From positions 1,736,001 through 1,800,000 of the forward strand of contig OY754475.1 of assembly GCA_963575645.1 (NCBI GenBank): 64,000 nt of DNA. The letters run 5' to 3'. This document shows positions 60,787 to 64,000 of this stretch, one piece after another. The stretch comes from Xanthostigma xanthostigma. Lineage: Eukaryota > Arthropoda > Insecta > Raphidioptera > Raphidiidae. The position numbers and the translations under genes are program-made. Positions within the stretch are counted from its first letter, which is position 1; the number at the start of each line of letters is the position of its first letter. The notes below the pieces were generated by a model. The model was not told the origin of the DNA and did not search any database. It saw only the letters and a program-made list of their open reading frames with translations.

Positions 60787-63700
60787 ATGAGTGAAGGTGA
60801 CGGACCAAAAAATACCGAAACCGGAGTTTCGCGTAAGTTTCGATATTTTTATTTTACAATTCTGAAAACATCAATCTGTTATCAGTGTGAGGAAGTAAAT
60901 AAAATACACTTTTGAAAAAAAAGACCTGAATATTTTGATGTTTAATATATTTTACTCTCATTTGTTTTTGTTTATCAAGGTGCACACAATAATGCTGTGG
61001 TAATGACACAAATACATATTTAGTACCGCCTAAAGTCTAAAAAGCTGTTTTCAGGAAAATGCATTAAACTAACTTAAATTTGATTTTACGAAATTCACCT
61101 TGAGATATAACAAGAAAAATTATGTAATTAAAGATCTTAAATAATTAGTAACCATAATTATTTCTCTGAATTTTGATTTCTCTTAAAAACTAATCTTGTC
61201 CAATCCGAAAAATTATAAGCTCTTAAAAGTATTAAATTCTTTGCTCTCGACCAGTTAGCTTTCGGCTATAGAATAGAATAATTATTAACCTTGATAAAAA
61301 TTATTCATGTCGCATGAAGATTCGTCATAATTACATCATTCATAAATGCATAAATATAAAGAAAGAACGCATACATAGCTAATTAAAAATGCACATAAAA
61401 GGTAATAAAAATTGCGTTAAAAAAATTAACATTCTAAGTTTTAGTTAGTGCTACAAAAACACGTGCAGTCATAAACATTATTTAACTGCCTTTTTGAAAC
61501 TTAACTTTTTTGTATTCATTCATATAATTTGTTGCACGAGAGTTATGCTTCTGGTTATTTATTTATTCTTGTGGTGTTTCCATCAAATCGATTGTTTTAA
61601 ATTCATTATCGATAACAATATGTTTCATTGCAGCGGAAAAAATTACTAAACATTCAATGCGAAAGAATGTCTGGGATAAATTGCAAGACGAGAATCTTGT
61701 GAATTTCCCATGGCGCTGTTGGGGCAGAATCCCCAATATCAAAGGTGCCGAAGACGCGTGCGCCCGATTGGTTGAACTGGACGTCTACAAGAATGCCCGG
61801 GTGGTTAAAGTTAATCCGGACAAGCCGCAAGAACCGGTCCGGGTAGCTGTTTTAAAGGTTCGTGAAAAAAACTATTTTAAATAACAATCGAACGTAAAGA
61901 CTCGATTCCTTTTTTCCGTGAATGCCGGCTAACTTTTTTGAAGACCAAAATGACGATGAATAAGTTGTTCTTGTGTAAAAATTGCTTCTTAAACTAAATC
62001 TTTATTTGAATTTTGGAAGCGATTATCTGGACTTGATATCAATTCATATTTACAATAATATAATCGAAGATGTTTCAATATTATAATGAAAACCCAGCCC
62101 TATTTATTTATTCCCAGAAATGTATGAAACATTCCATATAAAAAAGGTAGTAAATGATAAGGTGAATAAAATGATAGGCGTTACTCATTTGTTACGTCAG
62201 CGTTATTCAATGCGGGGGGGTTCATGATATTTTATTACAAATATTCTAATCATCTAATGCAGGGGCGGGCAAATCTTTTGATCGGCGGGCCACATAGCTG
62301 ATGAAAATTTGGCCGCGGGCCAGATGGCTGACGAAAATTTCACCGCGGGCCAAAAATTTGCAGAAAAAAAGATCCTCACAGTCTATTTCCGCTACTATTT
62401 TTCTAAAATTTTATAAAATGCTTCGCGGGCCGGATAAAATTGCGCTGCGGGCCGCCATTTGCCCAGGCCTGATCTAATGTCTTTTATAAAATGTATTCTG
62501 AATTTTTTGTAAACATTATCCCGTTCTTACAAAATGTTTGTAGCCACTGTATTAAGCATGTATTAAGCATATATGCATTGCATATGCCGACAAAGATTAG
62601 TACAGTAGAGCGCCGATTATCCGAATTAATTGGGACCGGGGTCGATTCGGATAATCGGACGCAAAACATGTAGCGTCTTGCCTCTAGCTTTCAACCATAA
62701 CAGTTGAAATATATCTGGACTCCAGCGAGTTCCAATTTCGACGTGTGCTGATACCATTGTAGCGTCTACACGGCAATTGTCACTCGCATTTTTGTATTCT
62801 TACGTCCCCACAAAACTTGTTTTTATTGAAAAATTACTTGGTTTTAATTTTTTATATTACGCTTAGGACCGATTCTGATAATTTGCGATTCAGTTAAGCG
62901 GCGTTCGGATAATCGGCGTTCTACTGTAAATTTAATCCTGATAGGTATTTTGTTATCGTTTTTTTGCAGATAAATATTTATTGAAACGTTGTGTATATTT
63001 TTTGCAGCCCTCCCTCCCTGATTCCATGTTGTAATCTGAAGCTAAGTAAAAGTATTAAGTTACTTTTATGACATATTTATAAAGTTCTATGACTCGGTTT
63101 CAATTGATATAGGCGATTGCTTTTGTTTTGATCACCGATGTTCAATTTTAAAATACACAGTTTTATGCATTGTTGCCAATATGACTTAATTAATTTCCCT
63201 AATCCATTTATAAGTGATAATCAACTTTTGGCTACAACATGTTCAGTCCAAAATTATAAAAAGCTTTAGAATGATACCAACAACATTATTTTATATAGGT
63301 TTTGGTTAGTTAAAGAGATTCCTTTATAACGTCTGTAAATTCCAAACTTTGTTCTCTAGAAAATTCACAGAACCGACCTGACAAAATACGCGAGTTTCGT
63401 GTATTTTCAACCCCTTGTAGGTGAAATGTAAGGTTGTACGATTTTTACGTGTCTCCAAATCAACAATTCCCTGGGAATTAACTGGACAGACGTGCAATAG
63501 CTATATATATGGATGTAAAATTGAAAATGCGAACTGATACTGGGTCCAAACTCCAAACAATCCTATCTATTGGTCGAAAAGTGCACTTTTTAAAAAATTG
63601 TATCAAACATTTACTGTCCGTTCAAACTTCATAACTTTTATTTAAAATACAGGATGACAAAACATTGGTGGTGCCGATACCGCGTTTGCGCAAAGGGCTT

Positions 63701-63994
63701 TTGACTCTCGTCACGCTCGAAAACGATCCCGAGAACAAAAATGACGGTTCGGATAAGGGAATGACCCTTCGAGAGATGGTAGGGCGCAAGGGTATCGAGG
63801 AGCGAGGCAAGCCGGTGCCCCTCGACTCCGAAATCAAAATAGACTTGGTGGTGGTGGGCAGCGTTGCAGTGTCGATAGACGGCCACCGCATCGGCAAGGG
63901 CGAGGGATTCGCCGATCTCGAATATGCTATGATGATGCGCATGAAAGCCGTCAACCAGGATACGGTCATTGCGACAACGGTACATGACGTTCAG
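60787..63994 (+). CDS. MTHFSD: MTHFSD-like protein (5-formyl-THF cyclo-ligase fold), 5' part; gene runs off the window
   Basis: Methenyltetrahydrofolate synthetase domain-containing protein. The family has a cyclo-ligase-like fold and, in its longer members, an RNA-recognition motif; its catalytic status is uncertain in all species. Exons visible: 60787-60832 (46 nt), 61634-61857 (224 nt), 63653-63994 (342 nt, followed by a GTAGGA donor). Together they give 204 aa in one frame. Recognisable stretches are WDKLQDENLVNFPWRCWGRI, PNIKGAEDACARL, VPIPRLRKGLL, then DLVVVGSVAVS, RIGKGEGFADLEYAMM and TVHDVQ at the visible end. The glycine-rich GKGEGFADLE loop is the family hallmark. No RRM can be seen because the gene continues past 64000. 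Intron 2 carries a fresh hAT MITE (62260-62471) and a pogo/Tigger MITE (62601-62928). The gene starts 514 bp from the divergent VIP36 ATG, so the two may share a promoter region. Confidence 0.92.
62260..62471. mobile_element. Short hAT MITE, 212 bp, in MTHFSD intron 2
   Basis: Ends CAGGGGCGGGCAAAT / ATTTGCCCAGGCCTG are near-perfect inverted repeats. The target duplication ATCTAATG is intact at 62252-62259 and 62472-62479. The interior has repeated GCGGGCC blocks. The clean duplication points to a fairly recent insertion. Confidence 0.93.
62601..62928. mobile_element. Pogo/Tigger-type MITE in MTHFSD intron 2
   Basis: Inverted ends CAGTAGAGCGCCGATTATCC and its counterpart match at 21 of 22 positions and are flanked by TA. 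The GATTATCCGA terminal motif is typical of Tigger-like elements. No transposase remains. Confidence 0.88.
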
Positions 63995-64000
63995 GTAGGA

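Overview
This is an AT-rich, intron-containing animal sequence, most likely from an insect. Genes are split by introns of 64 bp to about 2 kb with canonical splice sites. The space between them is packed with non-autonomous DNA transposons (hAT, Tc1/mariner, pogo/Tigger, foldback elements), a tRNA-derived SINE and tandem repeats. The order cannot be fixed from sequence alone; Lepidoptera or Hemiptera would both fit. There are no bacterial operons, CRISPR arrays or intact retroelement polyproteins.

Four protein genes can be read exon by exon with matching phases. (1) A membrane-anchored short-chain dehydrogenase of the retinol-dehydrogenase type lies on the minus strand (30803-32884, 4 exons, 332 aa). 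(2) A type I inositol polyphosphate 5-phosphatase (INPP5A family) lies on the plus strand (46281-51045, 7 exons, about 897 aa). Its last exon carries an unusual C-terminal extension of roughly 500 aa that still ends in a CaaX prenylation box. (3) A VIP36/LMAN2 L-type cargo lectin lies on the minus strand (56790-60272, 6 exons). (4) The start of an MTHFSD-like gene lies on the plus strand (60787 to beyond the window end). Genes 2 and 3 converge; genes 3 and 4 diverge from a gap of about 515 bp.

From 1 to 30 kb I found no complete gene. There are candidate orphan exons on the minus strand (9996-10091, 18034-18238, about 21160-21319), a GC-rich island with a TATA/initiator pair near 14.0 kb, and a head-to-tail array of four 590-bp units (18787-21085). 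Mobile elements include two hAT elements with perfect 8-bp target duplications (2683-3215, 6616-7176), a Tc1/mariner-like deletion derivative (8244-8818, with a second copy inside the VIP36 intron) and several long palindromes. From 33 to 45 kb the sequence is dominated by inverted-repeat elements, including a palindromic array with an attached minisatellite present twice (39.5-41.4 and 44.3-45.3 kb).

The four genes do not form a pathway. They are a lipid/retinoid-type dehydrogenase, an IP3-signal terminator, a secretory-pathway lectin and a folate-enzyme-like protein, placed together as ordinary neighbours. The observations most worth follow-up are the extended, still-prenylatable INPP5A, the GC-AG intron and MITE-filled intron of the dehydrogenase, the edge-diverged tandem array, and a short hairpin motif repeated about seven times, always in the same orientation.
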